DNA of 60,365 bases from Leptolinea sp. UBA4782 (GTDB lineage: Bacteria > Chloroflexota > Anaerolineae > Anaerolineales > Anaerolineaceae): assembly GCA_002403095.1 (NCBI GenBank), contig DHHC01000026.1, positions 100,784 to 161,148 on the forward strand, in the 5' to 3' direction. The notes below the pieces were generated by a model. That model was not told where the DNA came from. It did not search any database and worked only from the letters and a program-made list of their open reading frames with translations. Below, piece after piece: positions 7,175 through 14,972 of this stretch (the first letter of the stretch is position 1; every line of letters starts with the position of its first letter). The position numbers and the translations under genes were made by a program.

Positions 7175-8389
7175 ATGAACGACGAAAATCCTCCGCTTGC
7201 CAGCCAAAAGCAGCCCATTTCGTTTGACCTAAAAATGCAGATCCTGCTATTTACGGTGATACGCACGGTCTTCAGTACTGCAAACCGTGTGATATATCCA
7301 TACCTTTCCTACTTTGCCAGGGGCATGGGGGTGACCATCGGGGATATCTCGCTGGCGCTTACAGCCCGATCAATGGTAGGGGTCATCAGCCCGTTCATCT
7401 CATCCCTGGCAGACCGCTACAGCAAACGCGTTGGGATGCTGGTCGGGGTGGGATTGTTCACAATAGGAAATGGCGCGATCTGGTTATGGCCGGTATTCCC
7501 GGTTTTTGTGGCCGGGATGAGCGCTGCATTCCTGGGGGTGTTCGTCTTTGTGGCTTCCACACAGGCGTTCATCGGCGATGAGGTGCAATACGGGCAGCGC
7601 GGTACGATGATCGCCATTGTGGAGATGAACTGGTCGCTTGCCTTTGTGGCCGGTGTACCCCTGGTCGGGTTGCTGATCGCCGCCAAAGGTTGGATGGCGC
7701 CGTTCCCGCTCTTTACCCTGCTGGGGGCTGCCAGCCTGGCAACCGTATGGAAGCTGATTCCGGGCGGAAAACCATCTGCCTACCAGCCGCTTGGGCTCAA
7801 ACAGAACCTGGGGACGATCTTCCACAGCCGCTCTGCAATTGCAGCATTGGTGGTGGCCATTGCCATCACCGCCGCCAATGAGGTGGTTAACGTCATGTTC
7901 GGTGTCTGGCTGGAAGACTCCTACAAGCTGCAGATAGCCGCCCTGGGGGCTGCCTCGATTGTGATCGGCATATCAGAGTTATGCGGAGAAGGACTGACTG
8001 CCTTTTTTGCTGACAGGATTGGTAAAAAACGCATGGTGATGATCAGCCTGATCCTGAATCTTCTGGTGGCGCTGTGCATGCCCTGGATTGCAAATGGTGT
8101 GGCTGGCGCCTTGATCGGCCTTTTCCTGTTCTATATCACTTTCGAAACCATGATGGTGAGCAGCCTGCCCATTATGACCGAAATCCTGCCTTCAGCAAGA
8201 GCAACCCTGATGGGTTTTATCATCGGAGCATTTTCACTCGGCCGGGCAATTGGGGCTATTTTTGCTCCACTTTTATATACCTATGGTTTCAGGATGAATA
8301 CATTTGCCACAATTCTGTTAAACCTGGTCGCGCTTTATGGGCTCACCCACATCCAGGTACAGCCGGAAGGGCAGAAAACAACCTCATAA
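7175..8389 (+). CDS. MFS transporter
   Basis: A 404-residue major facilitator with about twelve membrane segments in two halves. The first cytoplasmic loop carries the family motif as SSLADRYSKRVG, and the related loop in the second half reads FADRIGKKRMVM. It should be a secondary carrier or drug/proton antiporter in the cytoplasmic membrane; the substrate is not evident. Start ATG 7175 lies about 30 bases after a TACAAT -10-like box at 7141-7146. It stands alone between a terminator and the consensus promoter of the next gene. Confidence 0.88.
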   Translation: MNDENPPLASQKQPISFDLKMQILLFTVIRTVFSTANRVIYPYLSYFARGMGVTIGDISLALTARSMVGVISPFISSLADRYSKRVGMLVGVGLFTIGNGAIWLWPVFPVFVAGMSAAFLGVFVFVASTQAFIGDEVQYGQRGTMIAIVEMNWSLAFVAGVPLVGLLIAAKGWMAPFPLFTLLGAASLATVWKLIPGGKPSAYQPLGLKQNLGTIFHSRSAIAALVVAIAITAANEVVNVMFGVWLEDSYKLQIAALGAASIVIGISELCGEGLTAFFADRIGKKRMVMISLILNLLVALCMPWIANGVAGALIGLFLFYITFETMMVSSLPIMTEILPSARATLMGFIIGAFSLGRAIGAIFAPLLYTYGFRMNTFATILLNLVALYGLTHIQVQPEGQKTTS

Positions 8390-8406
8390 ATTCAAAGAAT
8401 TGCCTA

Positions 8407-8435
8407 TTGACATTTTAGAATATATGTTCTATAAT
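8407..8435 (+). promoter_or_regulatory. consensus sigma-70-type promoter
   Basis: TTGACA at 8407-8412, a 17-base spacer and TATAAT at 8430-8435: a perfect match to the housekeeping consensus. It drives the membrane-protein gene at 8493. The 15 bases GAATTGCCTATTGAC at 8397-8411 recur at the 29.97 kb promoter. Confidence 0.85.
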
Positions 8436-8449
8436 ACGAACAATCGTTC
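8418..8449 (+). promoter_or_regulatory. two LexA-like boxes overlapping and following the promoter
   Basis: GAACAATCGTTC at 8438-8449 is an exact GAAC-N4-GTTC palindrome, the LexA/DinR box form known from Gram-positive bacteria. GAATATATGTTC at 8418-8429 differs in one base and lies in the -35/-10 spacer. The two centres are 20 bp apart, about two helical turns. Repression of this strong promoter by LexA is an inference. Confidence 0.55.
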
Positions 8450-8492
8450 TAGTAATGTCGAATATGGCTTTCAACTGAAAGGAGAGGTTATC

Positions 8493-9233
8493 ATGAGTGT
8501 TACAACTACCCGCCCCACTGGTTTCAGCCCCCTCAAAAGTCTACATCGTGTCCAGCTCCGTTCCGGTGTATTGTACGGAGCAATCATCCTCGGCGCGCTG
8601 GCTGCGTTTGAAATCTTCAACTACAGCACCACCGATTTTGCCCTGGAAGATTTGCTGGGCGACCTGAGATTCGCCGGCCTGCGCTGGTCAACCATCCTGG
8701 CGCTGGCTTTCTGCGGGATTGACTTCGCAGGCATCGCCCGCCTGTTCACCCCTGACAGCACCAAAGGCGAAGCGAAAGAAGCCTGGTATCTCTTTGGCGC
8801 CTGGCTGCTGGCCGCCACCATGAATGCCATCCTTACCTGGTGGGGTGTTTCCATGGCAATGACCACGCATGCCGTCAAGAGCAGCGCCGTTGTCAGCGCC
8901 AGCACCCTCACCAATGTGGTCCCGGTATTCGTGGCCATCATGGTTTGGGTGATCCGCATCCTGATCATCGGGTCTTTGACTGTTGCCAATGACCGCCTGA
9001 TTGGTATGGGCCAGCGCTCAGCTAACCCAGGTTCCAGCAGAAACATGGCAGCCCCGATGCGCGATGGAGAGTACCGCCCAATGCCAATGCAAACTGCCAG
9101 CCTCTCTCCCCGCCCAATGCCGCACAAGGGCATCACCGAAACGGCGTTGCGCTCATCCCACAGAACCGAACCCAGCTACCACAGCGTCAACGCAGAAGCA
9201 GCCCAACCCGGAAGCACCAGCCGTTTCCTGTAA
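8493..9233 (+). CDS. four-helix membrane protein of unknown function
   Basis: A 246-residue membrane protein with about four hydrophobic segments (near residues 28-48, 66-85, 100-120 and 150-170). A roughly 75-residue hydrophilic tail follows, rich in Pro, Ser, Arg and Met (PMRDGEYRPMPMQ). Segment two has a buried Asp in CGIDFAGIARLF. I recognise no functional family. GGAGAGG lies just before the ATG at 8493; an open frame extends upstream but crosses the promoter. The strong promoter with LexA-like boxes suggests high or damage-induced expression. A pore-forming, secretion or envelope role are all possible; none is shown. Confidence 0.75.
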   Translation: MSVTTTRPTGFSPLKSLHRVQLRSGVLYGAIILGALAAFEIFNYSTTDFALEDLLGDLRFAGLRWSTILALAFCGIDFAGIARLFTPDSTKGEAKEAWYLFGAWLLAATMNAILTWWGVSMAMTTHAVKSSAVVSASTLTNVVPVFVAIMVWVIRILIIGSLTVANDRLIGMGQRSANPGSSRNMAAPMRDGEYRPMPMQTASLSPRPMPHKGITETALRSSHRTEPSYHSVNAEAAQPGSTSRFL

Positions 9234-9270
9234 AATGGCTTTCCCTCCCCGAATCTCCTGACTATAAAGC

Positions 9271-9308
9271 AAAAAACCGCCTTGCACTAATCTGCAAGGC
9301 GGTTTTTT
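9271..9308. terminator. bidirectional terminator
   Basis: Perfect 16-bp arms 9271-9286 and 9293-9308 (AAAAAACCGCCTTGCA) around a 6-base loop, shared by the membrane-protein gene and the convergent histidine kinase gene. Confidence 0.9.
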
Positions 9309-9318
9309 CATTGATAGC

Positions 9319-10716
9319 CTATTTGGAAGGCGGTTCAAGTGAGGTAGCAGCCTCTTCTTTCATCAGCGGCAGCTTGACGACAAAAGTAGTGCCTTTATCC
9401 TTCTGGGATGTCACCTCGATCAAGCCGTTATGGTTTTTTACAATCCAGTTGGAGATAGATAATCCCAGCCCGAAACCGGTATTCTTTCCGCGCTTGCGCG
9501 ATTTCTCGCCCCGGTAAAACCTTTCAAAGATATGTTGCAGTTCTTCTTCACTCATGCCGCTACCGGTGTCGTTGACGATGATCTGGGCAAAATGTTCAGA
9601 TTTTTGCAAAGCCAGCGTCACCTGCCCGCCTTCAGGCGTGTACTGGATGCCGTTTCCAACCAGGTTCATGATCACTTGCTTGATCCGGTCGCGATCACCC
9701 ATGATTTGGATCTGGTCCATTTCACCCAGTTTCAGCTTGATCTTCTCCCCAGCCACCACCTTCATCTGGCGATATACCTCCAGGACGACAGTGTCAAGGT
9801 CAAACACCTGGTTTTCGAAAGGCACATCACCCGATTCGGCTTTTGCCAGCAGCAACAGGTTATTGACCAACCTGGTCATGCGCGACACTTCGGATTCAAT
9901 GGCATTCAATGATTCCGGATCCGCCTTGTTCATCTTTTCCATCAGGTCAACATTGATCTTGATCACGGTTAATGGGGTGCGTAGCTCATGGCTCACATCC
10001 TGCAAAAAGCGGCGTTGAACATCAAACAGGCGCGCCATCCGCTCCAGAGTCTGGTTGAAGGCAACAATTAATTCCCTGATCTCTTTGCTTGCATTTTCCG
10101 GCAGCGGGATGCGCCGCTGCAGGTCATCTGCCCGGGTGATCTGCACTGCCGTATCGGTGACCGTTCCCAACGGCGCCAGTGACTGGTCTGTCACAAACCA
10201 GGCTGCCATAGCGGAGAAAATGACACCGATGATCGAGACCGTGACCAAAACACTCGTCAGCGCTTCAAGCGCCAGGTCTACAAACATCAGGTCAACCGCG
10301 ATCTGCAGTAAACCCACCCTGCCCCGCTCTGACTGCAATGGCACACTTAACACCCGGAGATGGGCTTCAGGCGTGGCTACGGTGGCATAGCTCGACTCGG
10401 TTCGCAGCAGTTCCTGGCCCGAAATGGGCCCGGTATAGCCGGGCGGCCGTGAAAACAGCAGCCGGCCGTTTGTATCCCATAATTCATAGGAAAGGCCGTC
10501 TTCCGACTGGTAGAGGGAAAGCAAGCGCACATCGAACTTGTCCGCTGCGTTGATCTGGATACGGCTGATAAGCTGGTTGGCCTGCTGTTCCAGGCGGTTA
10601 TCCACCTGGTTCAAGAGAACCAGGCTGACCAGCCCGTATACCAGTGAGCCAAACAGGAGCAGGGTTCCCGCCAGGATCGTGGTGTAAAGCAGCGGAAGCC
10701 TGATGCGAAGAGACAT
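9319..10716 (-). CDS. sensor histidine kinase with HAMP domain
   Basis: A 465-residue membrane kinase. TM1 is near residues 8-35, an extracytoplasmic sensor of about 115 residues follows, then TM2 near 150-175, HAMP to about 230, and the HisKA H-box DVSHELRTPL with phospho-acceptor His243. The ATP-binding HATPase domain shows NLVGNGIQYTP (N box), NDTGSGMSEEE (G1), FERFYRGEKSRKR (F box) and GFGLGLSIS (G2). The regulator gene lies immediately upstream with a 3-base gap, so the two proteins are a pair. The signal is unknown. Overall organisation resembles BaeS/CpxA-like or MprB-like kinases of the OmpR group. Confidence 0.93.
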   Translation of the reverse strand: MSLRIRLPLLYTTILAGTLLLFGSLVYGLVSLVLLNQVDNRLEQQANQLISRIQINAADKFDVRLLSLYQSEDGLSYELWDTNGRLLFSRPPGYTGPISGQELLRTESSYATVATPEAHLRVLSVPLQSERGRVGLLQIAVDLMFVDLALEALTSVLVTVSIIGVIFSAMAAWFVTDQSLAPLGTVTDTAVQITRADDLQRRIPLPENASKEIRELIVAFNQTLERMARLFDVQRRFLQDVSHELRTPLTVIKINVDLMEKMNKADPESLNAIESEVSRMTRLVNNLLLLAKAESGDVPFENQVFDLDTVVLEVYRQMKVVAGEKIKLKLGEMDQIQIMGDRDRIKQVIMNLVGNGIQYTPEGGQVTLALQKSEHFAQIIVNDTGSGMSEEELQHIFERFYRGEKSRKRGKNTGFGLGLSISNWIVKNHNGLIEVTSQKDKGTTFVVKLPLMKEEAATSLEPPSK

Positions 10717-10719
10717 ATG

Positions 10720-11397
10720 TTAATTCTTTTCGCGCAGCACATATCCAACGCTGCGCACGGTATAAATAAGCCGCGCCTCGCCTTCAGCCTCCAGCTTCAT
10801 ACGCAGATAGCGGATATACACATCCAGCACATTCGACTCGCCGCCAAAATCATACCCCCACACCCGGTCAAAGATCATTTCGCGCGTCAGCACCTGCCTG
10901 GGGTGCCGCAGGAAAAGCTCCAACAGGTCGTATTCTTTGGCAGTCAGGTTGATCACCCGGTTCTTGCGGGTGGCCTGGCGGGTGGAGGTGTCCAGCATCA
11001 GGTCGGAGAAAGAGAGGATCGGTGCCCGGTCCTGCTGGGTGCGCCGCAAGAGCGCCCTTACCCTGGCCAGCAGCTCTTCCAACTCATAGGGTTTGACCAT
11101 GTAGTCATCCGCGCCGGCATCCAGCCCCTGCACCCTGTCCTGGGTCGAGTCTTTCGCCGTCAGTATAAGAATGGGAATATTATCCCCGGCTCTCAGGCGC
11201 TGACAGACTTCCAGCCCGTCGATTCCCGGCAGCATCCAATCCAAAATGACCAGGTCGGGGGTATTATCGCGCGCAGCCAGCAAGCCGCTTTCACCATCCA
11301 CAGCTGAATCAATCACATAACCTTCATAAGCCAGGGCGCGGCGCAGTGTTTTTACGATTGCTTCATCGTCTTCGATTATTAAGATTCGTTCGTTCAC
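10720..11397 (-). CDS. OmpR-family response regulator
   Basis: A 225-residue two-domain regulator. The receiver has the acidic pocket EDD at residues 9-11, the phosphorylated Asp53 in LILDWMLPG, Thr in ILTAKDS and Lys in YMVKPYE. The C-terminal winged helix (about 128-223) includes LTAKEYDLLELFL and the recognition/wing region DVYIRYLRMKLE ending in VRSVGYVLR. GTG at 11397 preceded by GGGAGGG is the likely start; an upstream ATG would lack this ribosome site. It is followed directly by its kinase gene. Confidence 0.93.
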   Translation of the reverse strand: MNERILIIEDDEAIVKTLRRALAYEGYVIDSAVDGESGLLAARDNTPDLVILDWMLPGIDGLEVCQRLRAGDNIPILILTAKDSTQDRVQGLDAGADDYMVKPYELEELLARVRALLRRTQQDRAPILSFSDLMLDTSTRQATRKNRVINLTAKEYDLLELFLRHPRQVLTREMIFDRVWGYDFGGESNVLDVYIRYLRMKLEAEGEARLIYTVRSVGYVLREKN

Positions 11398-11500
11398 AGG
11401 TCCCTCCCAAATAGTTCCAATTTTAATAATTATATTGCATCTGGAAGATTTAATCATTCTTAACCTTTAGTGCATACCAGATATATACACTTTTCTCGGC

Positions 11501-11506
11501 TATAAT
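11501..11506 (+). promoter_or_regulatory. leaderless -10 box for RNase D
   Basis: TATAAT followed by seven bases (GACAGGC) and ATG at 11514. The ATG at 11505 overlaps the -10 box and would lie upstream of the transcript start. Confidence 0.65.
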
Positions 11507-11513
11507 GACAGGC

Positions 11514-12641
11514 ATGGTTTCACCAACCCTCACTCCTCCCGCCTGGATCGATACCTGCGCGGCCCTGGAGAAAATGACTGCAGACCTGCAAAAGCACGAA
11601 CGTGTTGCCGTGGATACAGAATCCAACAGCCTGCATGCATACCAGGAACGCGTCTGCCTGCTGCAATTTTCCACACCCGATATCGACTACCTGCTGGATC
11701 CTTTTGCTTTCAGCAGCCTTGAAATGCTGGGCCCGGTTTTTGCGGATCCAAACACCGAAAAGATTTTCCATGCCTCTGAGTACGATATCATCTGCCTCAA
11801 ACGCGATTACGGGTTTACCTTTACCAATATCTTTGACACCATGCTGGCCGCCCGTATCCTGGGGATCGAAGCTGTCGGATTGGGGTCGCTGCTTGAAGCT
11901 GAATTTGGTTTAACACTCAATAAGCGCTACCAGCGGGCTAACTGGGGCAAACGGCCGATCGAAGAGCCGCTGCTGGAGTATGCCCGCATGGATACGCATT
12001 ACCTGATCCCATTGCGTGAAATATTGTTTACCCGTCTGAAAACTGCGGGATTGCTGGAACTTGCCTGGGAAGACTTCCAGCGCATGACCAGGGTTTTACC
12101 GCCCCAGAGCAACACCGAAGACAGTTGGCGCATTCCAGGCTGCCAGTACCTCGATTCTACCCAGCGGGCTGTCCTTTACGCCCTATGGCAATACCGTGAC
12201 CGGGTTGCGAAAAAGACCGACCTGCCTCACTTCAAGGTGCTTTCCAACCAGGTTTTACTGGAGACCGCAAGCACCTTACCTAGAAATCGCCGGGAACTGC
12301 TGGCTGTAAAGGGTTTTAACGACAGGATTGCCGACCGCCATGCAGAGGGGGTACTGCGCGCGGTTGAATCCGGGCTGCAGAGCCCTCCGATCAACCAAAA
12401 GCAGAACGGCTTTCAGAAACCGCCGGAAGATTACCTGAACCGGATTGAAAGGCTGCGGAACTGGCGCCGCGACATGGGATTAAAAATGAAGGTAGAATCA
12501 GATGTTGTGCTGCCAAGGGACATGTTGGAAAAAATTGCTGCCGCTGCCCCAAAAACTATGGAAGAACTGGCAGCTGTCATGGACGAACTACCCTGGCGTT
12601 ACCAGCGGTTTGGAGAAAAAATATTCAACCTGATCCATTGA
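11514..12641 (+). CDS. rnd: ribonuclease D
   Basis: A 375-residue DEDD-family 3'-5' exoribonuclease acting on tRNA precursors and other structured RNA ends. Exo motif I is VAVDTESNSL with D34 and E36, motif II lies in IFDTMLAARILG, and motif III is YARMDTHYLIPL with the catalytic Asp and Tyr/His. An HRDC domain follows around residues 205-290 (RDRVAKKTDLPHFKVLSN, then RNRRELLAVKG), with a second HRDC-like stretch to the end. ATG 11514 is chosen from the promoter geometry. The neighbouring beta-CASP nuclease gene, 17 bases downstream, suggests a shared RNA-processing operon. Confidence 0.9.
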   Translation: MVSPTLTPPAWIDTCAALEKMTADLQKHERVAVDTESNSLHAYQERVCLLQFSTPDIDYLLDPFAFSSLEMLGPVFADPNTEKIFHASEYDIICLKRDYGFTFTNIFDTMLAARILGIEAVGLGSLLEAEFGLTLNKRYQRANWGKRPIEEPLLEYARMDTHYLIPLREILFTRLKTAGLLELAWEDFQRMTRVLPPQSNTEDSWRIPGCQYLDSTQRAVLYALWQYRDRVAKKTDLPHFKVLSNQVLLETASTLPRNRRELLAVKGFNDRIADRHAEGVLRAVESGLQSPPINQKQNGFQKPPEDYLNRIERLRNWRRDMGLKMKVESDVVLPRDMLEKIAAAAPKTMEELAAVMDELPWRYQRFGEKIFNLIH

Positions 12642-12658
12642 TCTAGATGAGGGAGACA

Positions 12659-14053
12659 ATGAAAATAAAATTCAATGGCGCTGCCCAAACAGTAACAGGC
12701 TCACAATTTTACCTGGAGGTCAACGGCTTTTCGCTGCTGCTGGAATGCGGCCTGTACCAGGGAAAACGGAAAGAGGCTTTTGAACAGAACCGCACCTTCC
12801 AGTTCGACCCCGGAAAGCTCAACGCAGTGATCCTTTCGCATGCCCATATAGACCATAGCGGCAACCTGCCCAACCTGGCGGTAACCGGGTATGGCGGGCC
12901 GATCTACACCACCACTGCCACTGCCCGCCTGGGGGATATCATGCTGCAGGATTCAGCCCACATCCAGGAAGAGGATGCCCGTTATATGAACAAGAAGCTC
13001 GCCAGGCGGGGTGAACCGCTGGTCGAGCCGCTGTACACCGGCAAAGATGCCCTGCAAGCCATCGAGCTGTTCCACCCGGTACGCTATAACGACCCATTTG
13101 AACCCATCCCGGGTGTGACCGCCCGCCTGTTCGATGCCGGGCACATCCTTGGATCAGCTGCCATCTGTCTGGATGTACAAGAGAACGGTAATGCCTTCCG
13201 CTTGTGGTACTCGGGCGATATCGGCAGGATGAACCTGCCGTTAATCCCCGACCCGGTCCTGCCTGAAGCGGTGGATATCATGATGATGGAATGCACCTAC
13301 GGCGACAAGACCCACCGCGACCCGGCAGAAGCCTACCAGGAATTCCGCGATACGATCAAGAAGACCATCAAACGCCGCGGCAAGGTGATCATCCCCGCCT
13401 TTGCAGTCGGGCGCACGCAGGAGCTGGTGTATGACATCAACCGTATGATCCTGGAAAACGAGATCCCTCGCATCCCGGTATTTGTAGACAGCCCTCTGGC
13501 CGTCAAAGCCACCGATGTATTTAAAGCCAGCCCCGAATACTTTGACTCTGAAACCCACCAGTTCATCCGTGAGAACCGCCACCCGGCTTTGAATTTCAAC
13601 GGGCTGGAGTACATCAGCGATGCAGAAGAATCAAAGAAGCTGAACACCCGTAAAGAACCCATGATCATCATCTCGGCTTCCGGCATGGCCGAAGCCGGGC
13701 GCATCCAGCATCATCTCAAGAATAATATCGAGGATGAGCGCAACACCATCTGCATCGTTGGATGGCAGGCGCCCAACACGCTGGGCCGAAGGCTGGCAGA
13801 GCGCCAGACCAGGGTTAATATTTTCGGTGAAACCTATATCCGGCGGGCTGAAGTGGTTACTATCGGCGGCCTTTCTGCCCATGCCGGTCAGGATTTCCTG
13901 ACCGAATATGTCAAAGCCACCCAGGCCAGCCTGAAGAAACTTATCCTGGTGCACGGCGAGCCGGATGCTGAAGAAGCCTTGCGCCAGAAGCTTTTCGACC
14001 TGGGATTGAAAGATGTGGACTACCCCCTGCAGTATGATGTGATGGAATTCTAG
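12659..14053 (+). CDS. MBL-fold beta-CASP ribonuclease
   Basis: A 464-residue metallo-beta-lactamase/beta-CASP protein of the RNA-specific exo/endonuclease group (CPSF73/YSH1-like). The zinc motif SHAHIDHSGNLP supplies HxHxDH; DAGHILGSA, YSGDIG and ECTYGDKTH are the next metal motifs. The beta-CASP lid spans about 240-370 and includes FAVGRTQEL and SASGMAEAGR, and SAHAGQDFL near the C-terminus gives the last His. It should cleave or trim RNA. ATG 12659 with AGGGAG just before it is preferred over ATG 12647. tRNA-Ser lies directly downstream. Confidence 0.9.
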   Translation: MKIKFNGAAQTVTGSQFYLEVNGFSLLLECGLYQGKRKEAFEQNRTFQFDPGKLNAVILSHAHIDHSGNLPNLAVTGYGGPIYTTTATARLGDIMLQDSAHIQEEDARYMNKKLARRGEPLVEPLYTGKDALQAIELFHPVRYNDPFEPIPGVTARLFDAGHILGSAAICLDVQENGNAFRLWYSGDIGRMNLPLIPDPVLPEAVDIMMMECTYGDKTHRDPAEAYQEFRDTIKKTIKRRGKVIIPAFAVGRTQELVYDINRMILENEIPRIPVFVDSPLAVKATDVFKASPEYFDSETHQFIRENRHPALNFNGLEYISDAEESKKLNTRKEPMIIISASGMAEAGRIQHHLKNNIEDERNTICIVGWQAPNTLGRRLAERQTRVNIFGETYIRRAEVVTIGGLSAHAGQDFLTEYVKATQASLKKLILVHGEPDAEEALRQKLFDLGLKDVDYPLQYDVMEF

Positions 14054-14064
14054 GGATTCTCTGC

Positions 14065-14070
14065 TATAAT
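14065..14070 (+). promoter_or_regulatory. -10 box upstream of tRNA-Ser
   Basis: TATAAT 14 bases before the mature tRNA 5' end, giving a transcript start near 14077 and a short 5' leader for RNase P. No clear -35 was seen. Confidence 0.5.
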
Positions 14071-14084
14071 TTCTGCCGCAGACC

Positions 14085-14172
14085 GGAGAGGTGCCAGAGT
14101 GGTTGAATGGGACGGTCTCGAAAACCGTTGTGGGGCTTGTCCCCACCGTGGGTTCGAATCCCACCCTCTCCG
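14085..14172 (+). tRNA. tRNA-Ser (anticodon CGA)
   Basis: An 88-nt class II tRNA. Acceptor GGAGAGG (14085-14091) pairs with CCTCTCC (14165-14171), discriminator G14172. The anticodon stem ACGGT/ACCGT (14112-14116, 14124-14128) holds CGA at 14119-14121, which reads UCG. The long variable arm GTGGGG/CCCCAC is typical of tRNA-Ser, and the T loop is GGTTCGAATCC. CCA is not encoded. Copies of its 3' end recur downstream. Confidence 0.95.
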
Positions 14173-14184
14173 CTCACTACGTTC

Positions 14185-14217
14185 GCTACGGGGTGCAAAA
14201 TCCGCGACCCTCTCCGC
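14185..14217 (+). repeat. repeat A, copy 1 (tRNA-Ser 3'-end containing)
   Basis: A 33-base unit beginning GCTACGGGGTGCA and ending CGCGACCCTCTCCGC. Copies 2 and 3 are at 14301-14333 and 14343-14375, all the same length. The terminal ACCCTCTCCGC equals the 3' end of the adjacent tRNA-Ser plus one flanking base. Confidence 0.85.
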
Positions 14218-14274
14218 TCAATTTAGTCAGTTTCACCTCAACCCCAATGGGTTTGAACACCCGGAAGGGTGCAA
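14216..14274 (+). repeat. repeat B, copy 1
   Basis: A 59-base unit repeated at 14374-14432 with one difference (T/C in GGGTTYGAAC). It holds two small hairpins, AACCC-CAAT-GGGTT and CACCC-GGAA-GGGTG, and the T-arm-like string GGGTTYGAA. It starts inside the end of repeat A and is followed by TCCCACCCTCTCCGC (14277-14291), identical to the tRNA 3' part. Confidence 0.85.
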
Positions 14275-14300
14275 TGTCCCACCCTCTCCGCCAAAGAACG

Positions 14301-14375
14301 GCTAAGGGGTGCATAACCCGCGACCCTCTCCGCCAACGTACGGCTACGGGGTGCATAGTGCGCGACCCTCTCCGC
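14301..14375 (+). repeat. repeat A, copies 2 and 3 in tandem
   Basis: Copies 14301-14333 and 14343-14375, nine bases apart. They differ mainly in the middle (CATAACC versus CATAGTG) and both end ACCCTCTCCGC. Confidence 0.85.
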
Positions 14376-14432
14376 TCAATTTAGTCAGTTTCACCTCAAC
14401 CCCAATGGGTTCGAACACCCGGAAGGGTGCAA
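14374..14432 (+). repeat. repeat B, copy 2
   Basis: The second near-identical 59-base copy, ending about 40 bases before the promoter of the acetyltransferase gene. This copy reads GGGTTCGAAC, matching the tRNA T arm at GGGTTCGAA. Confidence 0.85.
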
Positions 14433-14469
14433 CATTTTTGTCTTTCCAGGTCTTCATGTCAGTTCTGGG

Positions 14470-14475
14470 TATAAT
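14470..14475 (+). promoter_or_regulatory. leaderless -10 box for the acetyltransferase
   Basis: TATAAT, seven bases (CAAGCCC), then ATG at 14483. This places the start well downstream of the open frame that runs through the repeats. Confidence 0.65.
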
Positions 14476-14482
14476 CAAGCCC

Positions 14483-14971
14483 ATGCTTGAGATCAGACCC
14501 ATCTTGCCCGAAGAAGGCCTTGCAGCCCGCCGCGTGATATACACTGTCGCCCATGAGATGTTCCATGACTTTGAAACCCTCGATGAGACCATTTCCGGAT
14601 ACGCTACCGAGTGGCCGCTGCACGACATGGAAGATATCCAGAAGTATTATTTCGATAACGGCGGCACCTTCCTGGTGCTGCTGGATAACGGGGTGATCGT
14701 CGGTACAGGCGCTTTGAACCGCCTTGAAGAAGGGGTGGGAGAGATCAAACGGTTATGGCTGCTGGCGGATTACCAGGGCAAAGGCTGGGGCTACCGCATG
14801 ATGCAGCTGCTGCTGGACGAAGCCAGGAGGCAGGTATACACGAAGGTACGCCTGGAGACAAGCCCTGAATACCAGCAGCGGGCTTACCTGTTTTACAAGA
14901 AGCTTGGGTTTTACGATATCCCGCGCTACGGCTCGGAGTTTGACGATATCGGGATGGAATTGATCCTCTAA
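14483..14971 (+). CDS. GNAT-family N-acetyltransferase
   Basis: A 162-residue acetyltransferase. The central strand VGEIKRLWLLADYQGKGWGYRMM carries the acetyl-CoA pyrophosphate loop Q/R-x-x-G-x-G/A as YQGKGWG, followed by a helix, and the C-terminal motif B region reads YLFYKKLGFYDIPRYG. The substrate is unknown. A longer reading frame exists upstream, but it would translate the tRNA-derived repeats; the -10 box seven bases before ATG 14483 makes this the likely start. The gene ends one base before the convergent LLM oxidoreductase gene. Confidence 0.85.
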   Translation: MLEIRPILPEEGLAARRVIYTVAHEMFHDFETLDETISGYATEWPLHDMEDIQKYYFDNGGTFLVLLDNGVIVGTGALNRLEEGVGEIKRLWLLADYQGKGWGYRMMQLLLDEARRQVYTKVRLETSPEYQQRAYLFYKKLGFYDIPRYGSEFDDIGMELIL

Positions 14972-14972
14972 C

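Noticed and set aside
14163..14375. CRISPR array
   Set aside because: The repeats are few, vary in spacing (42-74 bases), contain tRNA sequence and lack unique spacers or cas genes.
14309..14482. 58-codon N-terminal extension of the acetyltransferase through the repeats
   Set aside because: The extension encodes low-complexity translations of the tRNA-derived repeats, and the -10 box lies inside it, seven bases before ATG 14483.
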